Shown here: piece by piece, positions 37,393 to 46,208 of the stretch
Layout: every line of letters begins with the position of its first letter
How positions within the stretch are numbered: the stretch's first letter is position 1
From: Desulfovibrio sp. A2
GTDB taxonomy: Bacteria > Desulfobacterota > Desulfovibrionia > Desulfovibrionales > Desulfovibrionaceae
DNA length: 64,000 nt
Reading direction: 5' to 3'
Assembly (NCBI RefSeq): GCF_000226255.1
Contig: NZ_AGFG01000058.1
Coordinates: forward strand, 17,538 to 81,537
Translations under genes and position numbers: made by a program
Notes under the pieces: generated by a model
What the model was told of the DNA's origin: nothing
Database searches by the model: none
The model's input: only the letters and a program-made list of their open reading frames with translations

Positions 37393-37919
37393 ATGGCTAC
37401 CCACCACCTTACCACCCCCCTGACCGACGAGGCCGTGGCGCAACTGCGCAGCGGCGACGTGGTCTTTCTGTCCGGCACCATCTACACCGCGCGCGATGCG
37501 GCCCACCGCCGCCTTGCCGAATCGCTGGACCGGGGCGAAGGCCTGCCCTTCGACCTGCGCGGCGCGGTGATCTACTACGTTGGCCCCAGCCCGGCCCCGC
37601 CGGACGGCCCATCGGTTCCGCCGGTCCCACCACCAGCTACCGCATGGACAGCTACGCCCCGCGTCTGCACGCGCTGGGACTGAAGGCCACCATCGGCAAA
37701 GGGCGCCGCAATACCGAAGTGCGCGACGCCCTGAAAGAACATACCGCCGTCTACCTGGGGGCGACAGGCGGCGCGGGCGCGTTGCTTTCGCAATGCATCA
37801 CCGCTGCCACCGTCATCGCCTACGACGACCTTGGCCCGGAAGCCATACGGGAACTTACTGTGAAGGATTTTCCGTTGTTGGTGATTAATGACTGTGTGGG
37901 CGGGGAGTTATATGTGTAG
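37393..37919 (+). pseudogene. fumB: Class I fumarase, beta subunit, with an apparent -1 frameshift
   Basis: Residues 1-73 ([15 protein letters not shown] ... [14 protein letters not shown]) read in one frame and the rest ([20 protein letters not shown] ... VINDCVGGELYV) in another. Adding one G at the GG of 37602-37603 restores [17 protein letters not shown], the conserved beta-subunit motif, and gives a normal 175-residue protein. The break is therefore a single missing base: either a sequencing error or a real mutation that would inactivate the fumarase. The last 20 codons (from about 37858) are AT-rich like the adjoining island and unlike the rest of the gene, which suggests the island's edge lies inside this gene. 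The start follows AAGGAA. Confidence 0.85.
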
Positions 37920-37932
37920 TGAGGTTGGTGAA

Positions 37933-38433
37933 TCACGCCTGTGGAGTGTCGAGGAGTAATTCAAACCAGGTATTCATGGTACGCTTTACGCAGTAGAGGA
38001 TGTATAGAACGAGCATGATGTTTGTGGCGGCTGCAGAAATGCAAAGTGCTGCGGCAATATTGCTTTCGTTGAGTCCAATACTGAACTGTAGTACGCTTGT
38101 GATGATGCACGCAAGAACTGAAAATAGGAATAAATTTCCTATGTTCACAAGTGGAGTGTATATGTTCTTTTTTGTATCGAATATTTCATTTTGAATTTTG
38201 CATTTTTCAATGTATTTTTCGTTTTCGAATAAATTCTTGTGCATTGTGAAGACAATCATTGTCATCAAAGAAAGAATGAAGCTTCCTATCGTGAGAAACG
38301 ATGTAAATAGATAGTGGCGCATGTTTTTTGAATATATGGAATATATATCAATACATAGACAATCTGTTGTTTTGAATGCGACAGCCGTGAGTAGTGCTAG
38401 GGTGATAGCGTAGCTAGCGTATACTTTTTTCAT
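37933..38433 (-). CDS. Small four-helix membrane protein of unknown function
   Basis: A 166-residue protein with four predicted transmembrane helices (about 7-24, 43-63, 97-118 and 125-147). A charged loop between helices two and three (ENEKYIEKCKIQNEIFDTKKN) probably faces the cytoplasm. I do not recognise the family. Codon use is strongly AT-rich and unlike all neighbours outside the island, pointing to recent transfer. Its start lies inside the last 20 bases of the upstream gene, so the two are coupled. A membrane protein coupled to a soluble partner of unknown function fits the layout of many two-gene defence or toxin modules; that is inference only. Confidence 0.7.
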   Translation of the reverse strand: MKKVYASYAITLALLTAVAFKTTDCLCIDIYSIYSKNMRHYLFTSFLTIGSFILSLMTMIVFTMHKNLFENEKYIEKCKIQNEIFDTKKNIYTPLVNIGNLFLFSVLACIITSVLQFSIGLNESNIAAALCISAAATNIMLVLYILYCVKRTMNTWFELLLDTPQA

Positions 38434-39334
38434 TTTTTTTGAGTACTTGTTTGATCTTGTTTAGTGTTAACTTGAGTTCTGCGATAATTCGATTTTCAGA
38501 AATAGACCGATGCACGTCGTTGTGATTTAATCGCAGCGATGGCACGAAATCCTCGTATTCAAAAGTTGCAAAGCGATCGAAATCATTCATGAGTCTGTAG
38601 GTTATGTCGTTGCCATTTTCATCTATACCGGTGACGGTGGCTTTTTTGAGAGGGTTTTGTGTGAGAAGTGTTGTTAGGGCTCTGATTTTGTTTTTTTTAC
38701 GTGCGCCTTTAAGGAATGACAAAAGATGCTTATGCCCCCTTAGGAAAGGGTTGAGGGGCGCAAAAGTGTCTTGTTCTGGTGCTATTGCTTGAAATTCAAA
38801 TTCAATACGCGCGACATCATTCATAGCCTTTACGCGCTCTATGAAAGTCCCTTCTCTCTCAATAATTCTGTATTCTAATTTTCCGGTGTAGCTTTTTGCG
38901 ATTTTCTTTTTTTGAGCATCATTGTCAATGTCTTTTAATCTTTGACGTAGCAATTCGCGACGTTGCGCATCGTACCTCTTGGAGTTTATAAAATTAAAAG
39001 TATTGAGCGAGCAGGAATGATGGTAGTGTTGGTACATTCCGTATCCAGACTGTGAATCAATAGTGAAAAAATTAAAGTCGGCAACTTGCTCGTTGCGCTG
39101 TAGCTGATGGATTTCAAGGTTTACTTCTTGCTTGTTTCTGACAAGTTTGCAGAATTTTCGCATGTCTTTTATAGTTAGAATGACACCAGATACATGCTGT
39201 CCTTCGTTGATGATATACGTCGATCTGCTATTCGACAAAATGCCATTTTGGGTGATGTTTGCCTTTAAAAAGGCATCCATCGTCAATTTGGAGCAGGTTG
39301 GTTCCCAAGCAAACGCTTGAAATGTTATAATCAT
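38414..39334 (-). CDS. AT-rich island protein of unknown function
   Basis: A 306-residue soluble protein of no family I recognise. It opens MIITFQAFAWEPTCSKLTMD and has a basic middle (RRELLRQRLKDIDNDAQKKK), then VARIEFEFQAIAPEQDTF, and a basic C-terminus. No catalytic motif is clear. Codon use is AT-rich. The start is uncertain: no strong ribosome site precedes ATG 39334, and another frame (MDKYKPKTNRLACHDYNI, from about 39375) runs into it, so a frameshifted longer N-terminus is possible. It overlaps the membrane-protein gene by 20 bases and faces the LOR/SDH gene head to head. Confidence 0.65.
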   Translation of the reverse strand: MIITFQAFAWEPTCSKLTMDAFLKANITQNGILSNSRSTYIINEGQHVSGVILTIKDMRKFCKLVRNKQEVNLEIHQLQRNEQVADFNFFTIDSQSGYGMYQHYHHSCSLNTFNFINSKRYDAQRRELLRQRLKDIDNDAQKKKIAKSYTGKLEYRIIEREGTFIERVKAMNDVARIEFEFQAIAPEQDTFAPLNPFLRGHKHLLSFLKGARKKNKIRALTTLLTQNPLKKATVTGIDENGNDITYRLMNDFDRFATFEYEDFVPSLRLNHNDVHRSISENRIIAELKLTLNKIKQVLKKNEKSIR

Positions 39335-39413
39335 GACATGCTAACCTGTTTGTTTTAGGTTTATATTTATCCATAATAGCATTTGTGTGTGGCAAAGAGC
39401 AAGAAGGAAATGT

Positions 39414-40691
39414 ATGCCCTTTGAAACGCAAATTTTATTTGATCCTACTCCCGCCGACGGCGTAGCCCCCGACAACTACCACGCCACGTCCATCTATCCG
39501 GAGTTCGTGCAGGTAGAGCCGGGGCGCTGGGTGTTGCTTGCGGAATCGCGCATGGATTGCGTCATCCGCAAGAACCCGGACGGCACGCTGGAGGTGGTGG
39601 AGTTCCGGCGGCTGAAAAAGGGCAATCTGGTGGCGGTGGGCCGGGGCGAAAACGGCGAGGACGGCATTTACGTGCATGCCGGGCCGCTGGACCAGTTACC
39701 GGATTTTCTGGCCGGGTGGACTCCGGCCAACGTGCCTGCCCCTGTGGTTGGCAGCATGGTTGGCCCCGTGTCTGGTCCCATGGCTGGCCCCGTGGCGGCC
39801 TCCACGTCTGCGGATATGCAACCGTCAACTTTACAGGCAGACAGCCCAGAGGCGGAAAGCCCCGCCGCCCCGTCCGCCCATTCCGCTCATTCCGCATCCT
39901 CCGCCCTGCCTTCCCCTGCCGCCCCTGCCGACAAGTTCGCCTTCCGTACCGGCGTCAGCCGCGAAACGTCCTTCTCGCTCGACTACGACACACTGTACGA
40001 AGTGCTGCGCCACGACAGGGGCAATGGCCACATCGTGTGGGTGGCCGGGCCTGCCGTGGTGTTCGATGCCGACGCCCGCCGCGCCTTTGCCGGGCTGATC
40101 GACGCGGGCTACGTGCACGCCCTGCTGGCGGGCAACGCCCTTGCCACGCACGACGTGGAGGCCGCCCTGTACGGCACCGCGCTGGGGCAGGGCCTGTACG
40201 ACAAGCGGCAGGCCCCGCGCGGGCACTACCACCATCTGGACGCCATCAACACCATCCGGGGCTGCGGGTCCATCCGCGCCGCCGTGCAGTCGGGCCGCGT
40301 GCGCGACGGGGTGATGCACGCGCTGGAAACGCGCGGGGTGCCCTACGTGCTGGCCGGGTCCATCCGCGACGACGGCCCCCTGCCGGAAGTCATCGCCGAC
40401 GTGTACGCCGCGCAAGACGCCATGCGCGCCCACGTGCGCCGCGCCACCACGGTGGTGGCCCTTGCCACCGCGCTGCACACCATCGCCACCGGCAACATGA
40501 CCCCCTCGTATCAGGCCGGGCCGGGGGGCAGTCTGCGGCCGGTGCATTTCTTCATCGCGGACATTTCGGAATTCGCGGCGGGCAAGCTGGCCGACCGTGG
40601 CTCGCTGACCTCGCGCTCCATCCTCACCAACGTGCAGGACTTCGTGGTCAACGTGCACCGGGCGCTTACCGGTGCGTGCCGCACGGAGTAG
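39414..40691 (+). CDS. LOR/SDH-domain (TIGR00300-type) enzyme
   Basis: A 425-residue protein of the LOR/SDH family, related to the C-terminal part of lysine-oxoglutarate reductase/saccharopine dehydrogenase and to the ornithine cyclodeaminase part of cyanobacterial ArgZ/AgrE. Recognised parts are WVAGPAVVFDADARRAFAGL, GYVHALLAGNALATHDVEAA, GHYHHLDAINTIRGCGSI, VLAGSIRDDGPLP and TALHTIATGNMTP. An insert of about 70 Pro/Ala/Ser-rich residues (about 108-180) lies between the N-terminal domain and this core. The reaction is probably on ornithine or a related amino acid with NAD; not proven. AAGGA precedes the start. Its first ten codons are AT-leaning, like the adjacent island. Confidence 0.85.
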   Translation: MPFETQILFDPTPADGVAPDNYHATSIYPEFVQVEPGRWVLLAESRMDCVIRKNPDGTLEVVEFRRLKKGNLVAVGRGENGEDGIYVHAGPLDQLPDFLAGWTPANVPAPVVGSMVGPVSGPMAGPVAASTSADMQPSTLQADSPEAESPAAPSAHSAHSASSALPSPAAPADKFAFRTGVSRETSFSLDYDTLYEVLRHDRGNGHIVWVAGPAVVFDADARRAFAGLIDAGYVHALLAGNALATHDVEAALYGTALGQGLYDKRQAPRGHYHHLDAINTIRGCGSIRAAVQSGRVRDGVMHALETRGVPYVLAGSIRDDGPLPEVIADVYAAQDAMRAHVRRATTVVALATALHTIATGNMTPSYQAGPGGSLRPVHFFIADISEFAAGKLADRGSLTSRSILTNVQDFVVNVHRALTGACRTE

Positions 40692-40985
40692 CCTGCCGTT
40701 CCGGGCCTGTTCTGGGCGTGTCGGGGCGTGTTGGCGGGCCGTGCCGTCCGGCCCGTTGCGGCGGGTGAATGCCCGTTGCCGTTCCGCCGCGTGCGCCGTG
40801 CCGCCCGCTCGTCTCCTCCTCCTTCCCTTCCTTCCTGGCCTCTTTCCCCCCTGTCCTGCACTTCGCGCATGCCGCGTGTTTCCGGCGTGTTTCCGGTTCG
40901 TCAAGCCGCTTGCAAAGGTGTGGCCCCGCTTTGCGTGGGGCTACGCTTCTTGATACGCATTTCACTATCATTACACATAGTTATT

Positions 40986-41012
40986 TAAGTATCTCGCACG
41001 CCGCGCCGATAG
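40986..41012 (+). promoter_or_regulatory. Sigma-28 (FliA) flagellar promoter
   Basis: TAAGTATC, an 11-base spacer and GCCGATAG. This matches the FliA consensus TAAA(GTTT)-N11-GCCGATAA closely. It lies 43 bases before the first FlxA-like gene. The rest of the 40692-41054 gap is repetitive GC-rich DNA without a gene. Confidence 0.85.
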
Positions 41013-41054
41013 GAAGGGTGCAACACAACGCATGCCGCGTTGGAAGGAGGCACC

Positions 41055-41579
41055 ATGATGGAAGGCATCGGCACCGCGCAGGGGCTGTTGGGCCTTGGCG
41101 GCTTCACCCAGGCAACGGGAACGGCAGCGACCGGTTCCACCACGTCCGGCGCAACCACGTCAGGCACCGAAACAACCACAACCAGCAGCGGCGACACCGT
41201 GTCCATCTCGGACGAGGCGCGCCGCAAGGCGGCCCAATCGTCGGAATCCTCCGGCAGTTCGGACGCGTCGCAGGCCCTGCAAGACGACGTCTCGCAGGCG
41301 GACATCTCGGCGGCGGAATCCGAGGTGTCGTCACTGCGCCAGAGCCTTAGCGATGCTGAGGACGAACTGGCCGAATTGCAGGATGACACCGACATGGACG
41401 AGGAGACCAAACAGGAACAGGTCCAGCTGATGCAGGCCAAGATTACCATGCTGGAAAGCCAAGTATCGCAGGCCGTGACCGAAAAGTCCGAGCTGGAGAA
41501 GCAGCAGCAGGAGGCCGAGCAGGGCGGCGGCAACGCATCCGCCACCAACACGGCCGAGGCGGAAACCGGCGAGGAATAG
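41055..41579 (+). CDS. FlxA-like coiled-coil protein, copy 1
   Basis: A protein of about 174 residues. A Thr/Ser/Gly-rich start precedes the motif SGDTVSISDEARRKAA, followed by a long coiled coil (SEVSSLRQSLSDAEDELAEL, then MQAKITMLESQVSQAV) and a Glu/Ala-rich tail. It is a paralog of the gene at 41934-42416, sharing the GDTVSIS motif and the coiled-coil layout. Length and heptad pattern resemble the FlxA-like family, named for an E. coli gene controlled by FliA and of unknown function. AAGGAGG precedes the adjacent ATGs at 41055 and 41058. Its sigma-28 promoter suggests expression with late flagellar genes. Confidence 0.8.
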   Translation: MMEGIGTAQGLLGLGGFTQATGTAATGSTTSGATTSGTETTTTSSGDTVSISDEARRKAAQSSESSGSSDASQALQDDVSQADISAAESEVSSLRQSLSDAEDELAELQDDTDMDEETKQEQVQLMQAKITMLESQVSQAVTEKSELEKQQQEAEQGGGNASATNTAEAETGEE

Positions 41580-41867
41580 CGGGCCAGCGGCCACGCCGCA
41601 TGCCGCGCGGCGGGCCGACGAGAGACGGGACACGCATTTTCCGTGGCGGGGCCACGGATGCAGCGCGGCAACCGGACCAGACACACGCCATGTGCACGCT
41701 CAAGGACGCGGCCCATGCTTCGGCAGGGGCCGTGTTCGCGTTTACGGGTGCTCGCGTGTGGTTGATATATGGCTGGCGTGCAGAGGGTGAGGCAGAAGGG
41801 GGAGGAGAGCAATATTCAGAAATCGCGAGCAGTGTTGTGGTGTGCAACGAAATGTGAGTGTGTGCCA

Positions 41868-41894
41868 TAAACTCTTCATGTGCTGCGCCGATAG
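41868..41894 (+). promoter_or_regulatory. Sigma-28 (FliA) flagellar promoter
   Basis: TAAACTCT, an 11-base spacer and GCCGATAG; the same -10 octamer and spacing as at 40986-41012. It lies 39 bases before the second FlxA-like gene. The rest of 41580-41933 has no gene. Confidence 0.87.
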
Positions 41895-41933
41895 GTTGAC
41901 TGAAGGTCGCGCACCCGCGCGAAAGGAGGTCCT

Positions 41934-42416
41934 ATGGTCGAAGCACTGGACGGAACCCAGGTCGGCACCGCCTACAGCACCTTGCAGGTGCAGGCGGGCA
42001 CGGAACGCACGGGCACGTTGCGCACCGCGTCCACGGATGCTGCGGAAAGCGGCGGCGACACCGTGTCCATTTCCGAGGAAGGGCGGCAGAAGGCGGCGGG
42101 CATGGCCAGCAGCGGCGCTGGCGGTTCGCAATCCACCGGGGAAACGGACGACAGCGACGAATTGGCATCGTTGAAGGAACAGATTCAGAACCTGCGCGAA
42201 CAGATCAAGGAGAAGCAGCAGGAAATGGAAGAAATCCAGCAAGATGCCAGCCTTGATGACGAGCAGCGGCAACAGCAGGTGGCCATGAAGATGTCCGAAA
42301 TCTCCATGCTCCAGAGCCAGCTGACGGAACTGCTGGACCAGAAGGCCAAGCTGGAGTCGGCCAGCGGAGATTCCGGCTCGTCCGGCGGCGCTGCCGGGGT
42401 GAGCATCAACGTGTAG
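41934..42416 (+). CDS. FlxA-like coiled-coil protein, copy 2
   Basis: A 160-residue protein with the motif GGDTVSISEEGRQKAA (about residues 40-55), then a coiled coil of about 75 residues (ELASLKEQIQNLREQIKEKQ, then SEISMLQSQLTELLDQKAKL) and a Gly/Ser-rich tail ending VSINV. AAAGGAGG lies upstream of ATG 41934. It arose by duplication with the gene at 41055-41579; each copy keeps its own sigma-28 promoter, so they form two transcription units. A function linked to flagella or motility is inferred from the promoter. Confidence 0.82.
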   Translation: MVEALDGTQVGTAYSTLQVQAGTERTGTLRTASTDAAESGGDTVSISEEGRQKAAGMASSGAGGSQSTGETDDSDELASLKEQIQNLREQIKEKQQEMEEIQQDASLDDEQRQQQVAMKMSEISMLQSQLTELLDQKAKLESASGDSGSSGGAAGVSINV

Positions 42417-42797
42417 CGCGGGCCTGCCCGGCGCGTGGTGAAGGGGCGCGAGCACGGCGCGCCCCGGATGTAGCGGCGGATGTCGCCCCAGAGTCGCGGC
42501 GGATGTCGCGACGGGCAGTGCGGTTGCGGCTGCCGTTGCGCGCCCGGAAGGCGCGGAGCGGGGCGGGGATGGCGCGGGCCAGTCCGGTCAGTCCGGCCAG
42601 CCCGAAAAGCCCCACGGACGAGGGATGCACGGCGGCAGGCCGGGCATGGGAAGGAATGTACGGATGCGGCCCCGGCCGCACGGCATGGACGCGGTTTCCG
42701 CCACGGCGGGGACCGCGTTCGTCGTTTGCGCGCGGGGCGGGGCGGGAAACGGCGGGCGAAGGGGTGGGGACGGAGAAGGCGCGAGGGTGCCGCGTGC
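42417..42797. other. Gap between FlxA-like copy 2 and the lysR-type gene
   Basis: GC-rich. The unit GCGGCGGATGTCGC occurs twice (about 42472-42485 and 42496-42509). No clear terminator with a T run and no gene are visible. Confidence 0.4.
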
Positions 42798-44000
42798 TTA
42801 CTTCCACACGGCGCGGGCGGCCTCCACCAGGGCGCGCAGGGCCGGGTCGTCGCTGCGGTCGGTGCGGTGGGCGATGCACAGCGGCACCACCAGCGGTTCC
42901 GGCCACACGTACACCCCGTGGTCGCGCACCATCTGGGCCGTTTCGTCGGCGCGCAGCACGGCCACGCCCTTGCCGGTGGCCACCAGCTGCTTGACGATGG
43001 GCTCGTCGATGGCCACGGCCGCCGTGCGCGGGCGCAACCCGTAGGGGGCCATGCGCGCGGCCACGGTGCGGTGGAAGGGGCAGTCGCAGGTGGGCCAGAT
43101 CCACGGCAGTTGCGACAGGGCGTGCCAGGCGCTGGCGTCGTGCACGGGCAGACGGGGCAGATCGGCCGGGGCGTAGTCCGGCCGGGGTGCGGGCATGCCG
43201 CCGCAGCGGGCCAGCAGGGCGGAAAGCAGGCCGGGGGCGGCGGCGTCTGTCGGGGGTGAATCGGGCGAGGCGGCATCGCCGTTGCCGCCGGAAAGGGCCG
43301 CGGCAGGGGGGACGGCAAGGGCGTCCGCCGCGCTGGCGGAGCGGGGCGCGCCGTGGCGGCGCACCGCGTCGGTCCATTCCGGGCGTTCCGGCGGCGGGTG
43401 GGCGGCGGCGCGGGCACGTCCCTTGCGCCGGGCGGGTGCGGAAACCGGGGCGGCAGCCGCTTGGCCGGGCGGCGCGGGCACCATGCCCGCCGGAATCACG
43501 ATACGTATTTCCACCTCGCGCAGGGGGTGCTCCACGATGTCGGGGGCGAAGTCCTGCCCGTAGCGGTAACCCGCGTCGATGACCGATTCGCGCAGCAGTT
43601 CGGCGGTGGTCATGGTCTGGGTCATGGTGAATTCCAGCGCCACGTCGGGGCAGGCCTCGCCAAGGGCCTCGTGCAGGGCCACCATGCGCAGGAACGCAGG
43701 GTCGGTGTTCAGGCCCAGCACCAGCCGCCCGGTGGGCTGGGCGCGCAGCCGTTCGGCCTTGCGGCGCAGGGCCGTGGCGGCGTCCAGCGCCTTTCTTGCC
43801 AGGGGCAGCAGGTCCGCGCCCGCGTCGGTCAGGTCCATGCCGCGCGCGCGGCGGCGGAACAGGGTCACGCCCAGGGCGTCTTCCAGCGCGCGAATCTGCC
43901 CGCTGAGGGCCGACTGGCTGAGATGCAGCTCGGCGGCGGCGCGGGTGAGCGTGCCGGATTCGGCCACGGTGGCGAAGGCGCGGAGCAGGTGCAGTTCCAT
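42798..44000 (-). CDS. LysR-family transcriptional regulator
   Basis: A 400-residue regulator. The N-terminal winged helix-turn-helix is typical (LHLLRAFATVAESGTLTRAA, SQSALSGQIRALEDALGVTL, LTDAGADLLPLARKAL). The effector domain begins RLVLGLNTDPAFLRMVAL. It is about 100 residues longer than usual because of a Pro/Ala-rich insert (about 195-270) in the effector domain. It is divergent from the APC permease (starts 228 bases apart), so it may control the permease, but no operator is obvious. The ligand is unknown. Confidence 0.88.
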   Translation of the reverse strand: MELHLLRAFATVAESGTLTRAAAELHLSQSALSGQIRALEDALGVTLFRRRARGMDLTDAGADLLPLARKALDAATALRRKAERLRAQPTGRLVLGLNTDPAFLRMVALHEALGEACPDVALEFTMTQTMTTAELLRESVIDAGYRYGQDFAPDIVEHPLREVEIRIVIPAGMVPAPPGQAAAAPVSAPARRKGRARAAAHPPPERPEWTDAVRRHGAPRSASAADALAVPPAAALSGGNGDAASPDSPPTDAAAPGLLSALLARCGGMPAPRPDYAPADLPRLPVHDASAWHALSQLPWIWPTCDCPFHRTVAARMAPYGLRPRTAAVAIDEPIVKQLVATGKGVAVLRADETAQMVRDHGVYVWPEPLVVPLCIAHRTDRSDDPALRALVEAARAVWK

Positions 44001-44227
44001 GGCGGTGCGCGGGGTTGCGGAAGGGGAAGGGTGCCGGTGTCACCGGTGCGCGTGGTGGGGCATCGGGCCGGTGCCGGAATGGCGGCCAAGCGGATGCGCG
44101 GGCTGGTCGCGACGGGTGCGCCGCGCGGACCGTTCGGCCCGGCAGAACGCTGCCTTCGGGAAATACCGTTGGATTTCCGGGCGCTATGGGGCCAAGGATG
44201 GCACGGAAACAACAGGAGGGCAACCCC

Positions 44228-45643
44228 ATGCGCAACGCGCAACTTGGACCGTGGCTTCTGGCGGGGCTTATCGTGGGGCCGGTGCTGGGATCGGGCATCA
44301 TCATCCTGCCGCCCGTGGTGTTGGGCGTGGCCGGGGCGTGGGCGCTGCCCGCGTGGCTGGCCATGATCGCCGTTGGGGTGGTGTTCGCCCTGGTGTTCGG
44401 CGAGCTTTCCGTGCTGTTCCCCGGCGACGGGGGCGTTTCGGTGGCGGTGGGGCATGCCTTTGGCCCGGAAGGGCGGCGGCTGGCCTCGCTGTATCTGGTG
44501 GTGGCGGTGCTGTTCGGCCCCGTGGCCGTGCTGTTGACCGGGGTGCGCTACCTGCCGTTGGGCGGCCTGCCCCCGGTGGGGGTGGCCTACGGGTTGCTGA
44601 TGGTGTGCGCCGGGCTGCTGCTGCGGCAGGTGGCAGCGTTGGGCCGGGTGGCGCTGGTGCTGTCGTCGGTGTCGGCGGGGCTGCTGTTCGCCGGGGGCGT
44701 GGCCACGCTGGGCGATGCGGCGGGGGCGTTGTGGCGCGGTGCGGGCGGTGGCGCATTGTCCGCACCCGGACTGCCCGCCTTCGGTCTGCCCGCTCCCGAC
44801 TGGGCCATGCTGGGCCATGCGCTGCTGTTGCTGTTCTGGATCGTGGTGGGCTGGGAGGTGGTGGGCAACTACAGCGCAGAGGTGCGCGACCCGCGCCGCA
44901 CCATCCGCAAGGCCGTCGTCCGGGCGGTGGCGGCGGTGACGGCGGTGGACCTGGCCGTGGCGGGCGGCATGCAGTGGGTGGCGGTGCGCGACGCGGCCCA
45001 GGTGGGGGATGGCGCGGGCGGCATCCCCGTCGCGCTCTCCGCGCCGCCGGACGGCGTGGCCGCGCTGCTGACGCCGCTGTTCGGCGCGTGGGGCGGCCCG
45101 GTGCTGGGGGCGCTGGCGCTGGCCCTGTGCGCCACCACCTACCTGATGTTCGTGGGCGGGGTGGCGCGGCTGGCGGCATCGCTGGCGGCGGACGGCATCC
45201 TGCCGCGCGTGGTGGGCCTGCGCGCCCGCAGTGGCGCGCCCGCCGGGGGCATCGGGCTGCTGTGGGGCGCGCACGCGGTGGTGCTGGCCGCCGTGGGGCG
45301 GGGCGTCATTGACGTGACCGGGCTGGTGGCCCTGGCCGACGGCTTTCTGCTGGCCAACGCCCTGTGCGGCGTGCTGACCGCCGTGCGCCTGCTGCGCGGG
45401 CCGCTGCGCTGGGGGGCCGCCGGGCTTGCGCTGGTGCTGGGCGCGGTGCTGGCCCACGCCGCGTGGTGGGTGCTGGGCGTGGTTGCCGGGCTTGCCGCGT
45501 GGCTGTACCGGGTACGCTTGGCGGGCTGGCTGCGCGCGGCGTGCTCCGTGCGGGGGCTGCGCTGCGTGTGTGATTGGCTGCTGCCCGACCCGCGCCACAC
45601 GCCCGTGCCGGATGCACGATCGGTCGAGCGTTCGCTGAAATGA
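44228..45643 (+). CDS. APC-superfamily amino acid permease
   Basis: A 471-residue inner-membrane transporter with about 12 helices. The first helix has GPVLGSGIIILPPVVLG, the substrate-site pattern of the amino acid/polyamine/organocation group (YjeH-like). WEVVGNYSAEVRDPRRTIRK matches the helix 6-7 region. The substrate cannot be told from the sequence; hydrophobic amino acid export is one possibility. AGGAGG precedes ATG 44228. It is paired head to head with the LysR regulator. A weak hairpin follows its stop (about 45648-45672). Confidence 0.87.
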   Translation: MRNAQLGPWLLAGLIVGPVLGSGIIILPPVVLGVAGAWALPAWLAMIAVGVVFALVFGELSVLFPGDGGVSVAVGHAFGPEGRRLASLYLVVAVLFGPVAVLLTGVRYLPLGGLPPVGVAYGLLMVCAGLLLRQVAALGRVALVLSSVSAGLLFAGGVATLGDAAGALWRGAGGGALSAPGLPAFGLPAPDWAMLGHALLLLFWIVVGWEVVGNYSAEVRDPRRTIRKAVVRAVAAVTAVDLAVAGGMQWVAVRDAAQVGDGAGGIPVALSAPPDGVAALLTPLFGAWGGPVLGALALALCATTYLMFVGGVARLAASLAADGILPRVVGLRARSGAPAGGIGLLWGAHAVVLAAVGRGVIDVTGLVALADGFLLANALCGVLTAVRLLRGPLRWGAAGLALVLGAVLAHAAWWVLGVVAGLAAWLYRVRLAGWLRAACSVRGLRCVCDWLLPDPRHTPVPDARSVERSLK

Positions 45644-45715
45644 AAACGGCCCCGCTCAACGCGGGACCGTGATTTCGATGCGTTCCCCGAACACCTGTTC
45701 GGGCGGTGCGCCGCC

Positions 45716-46150
45716 TCAGGAAACGGGGCCTTCGCGCATGCCGCGCACTTCGATGACGTAGACCCCCGGCTGGCGGGGCACCACGCGCACGGTGCGGCCA
45801 TCCACGGAGATGTCGGCGGGCTCCGTTGCCCCCTTGGCCCTGGGGCCGGCGGCCAGTTCGGCCTGCACCGCGTAGTCGCCTTCGGCCTCGGCGCCCCTGG
45901 CCACGGGAATGGCCAGTTCCTTGCCCACCGCGCCGCGCAGGGGGCCGGGCGGGATGTGCCGGAAGGCCGTGGCGGCGGGCGCGCCGGTTTGAGCGGTCTG
46001 GGCCGGGGCGGCTGCCCCTGCCGCTCCTGTTGCCCCTGTCGCCCCCGCCGTCATGGTGGAGAGCGGAAGGGGCATCATCAGCACAAGGGTCAGCGCGATG
46101 GCCAGCGCTGTTGCCCGCACGGCTTTCGGGCACGGGCCGCGCATGTTCAT
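45716..46150 (-). CDS. Secreted protein of unknown function at the end of the dms operon
   Basis: A 144-residue protein with an N-terminal signal-like helix (about 12-35, ALAIALTLVLMMPLPLS), a Gly/Ala/Thr-rich linker, and a small beta-rich domain (GKELAIPVARGAEAEGDYAV, ISVDGRTVRVVPRQPGVYVI). I do not recognise it. It lies 58 bases after dmsC on the same strand and may be co-transcribed. Confidence 0.65.
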   Translation of the reverse strand: MNMRGPCPKAVRATALAIALTLVLMMPLPLSTMTAGATGATGAAGAAAPAQTAQTGAPAATAFRHIPPGPLRGAVGKELAIPVARGAEAEGDYAVQAELAAGPRAKGATEPADISVDGRTVRVVPRQPGVYVIEVRGMREGPVS

Positions 46151-46208
46151 GGCCGCATCCTCGCATCCCCGCCCCGCGCGCCAACGGGCACGCGGGGCGG
46201 GGCGTTTG

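Noticed and set aside
39228..39431. Minus-strand 67-codon frame at the right edge of the AT-rich island as a separate gene
   Set aside because: It has no ribosome site and overlaps the start of the 306-residue gene; it may be part of a frameshifted N-terminus, but there is no support for an independent gene.
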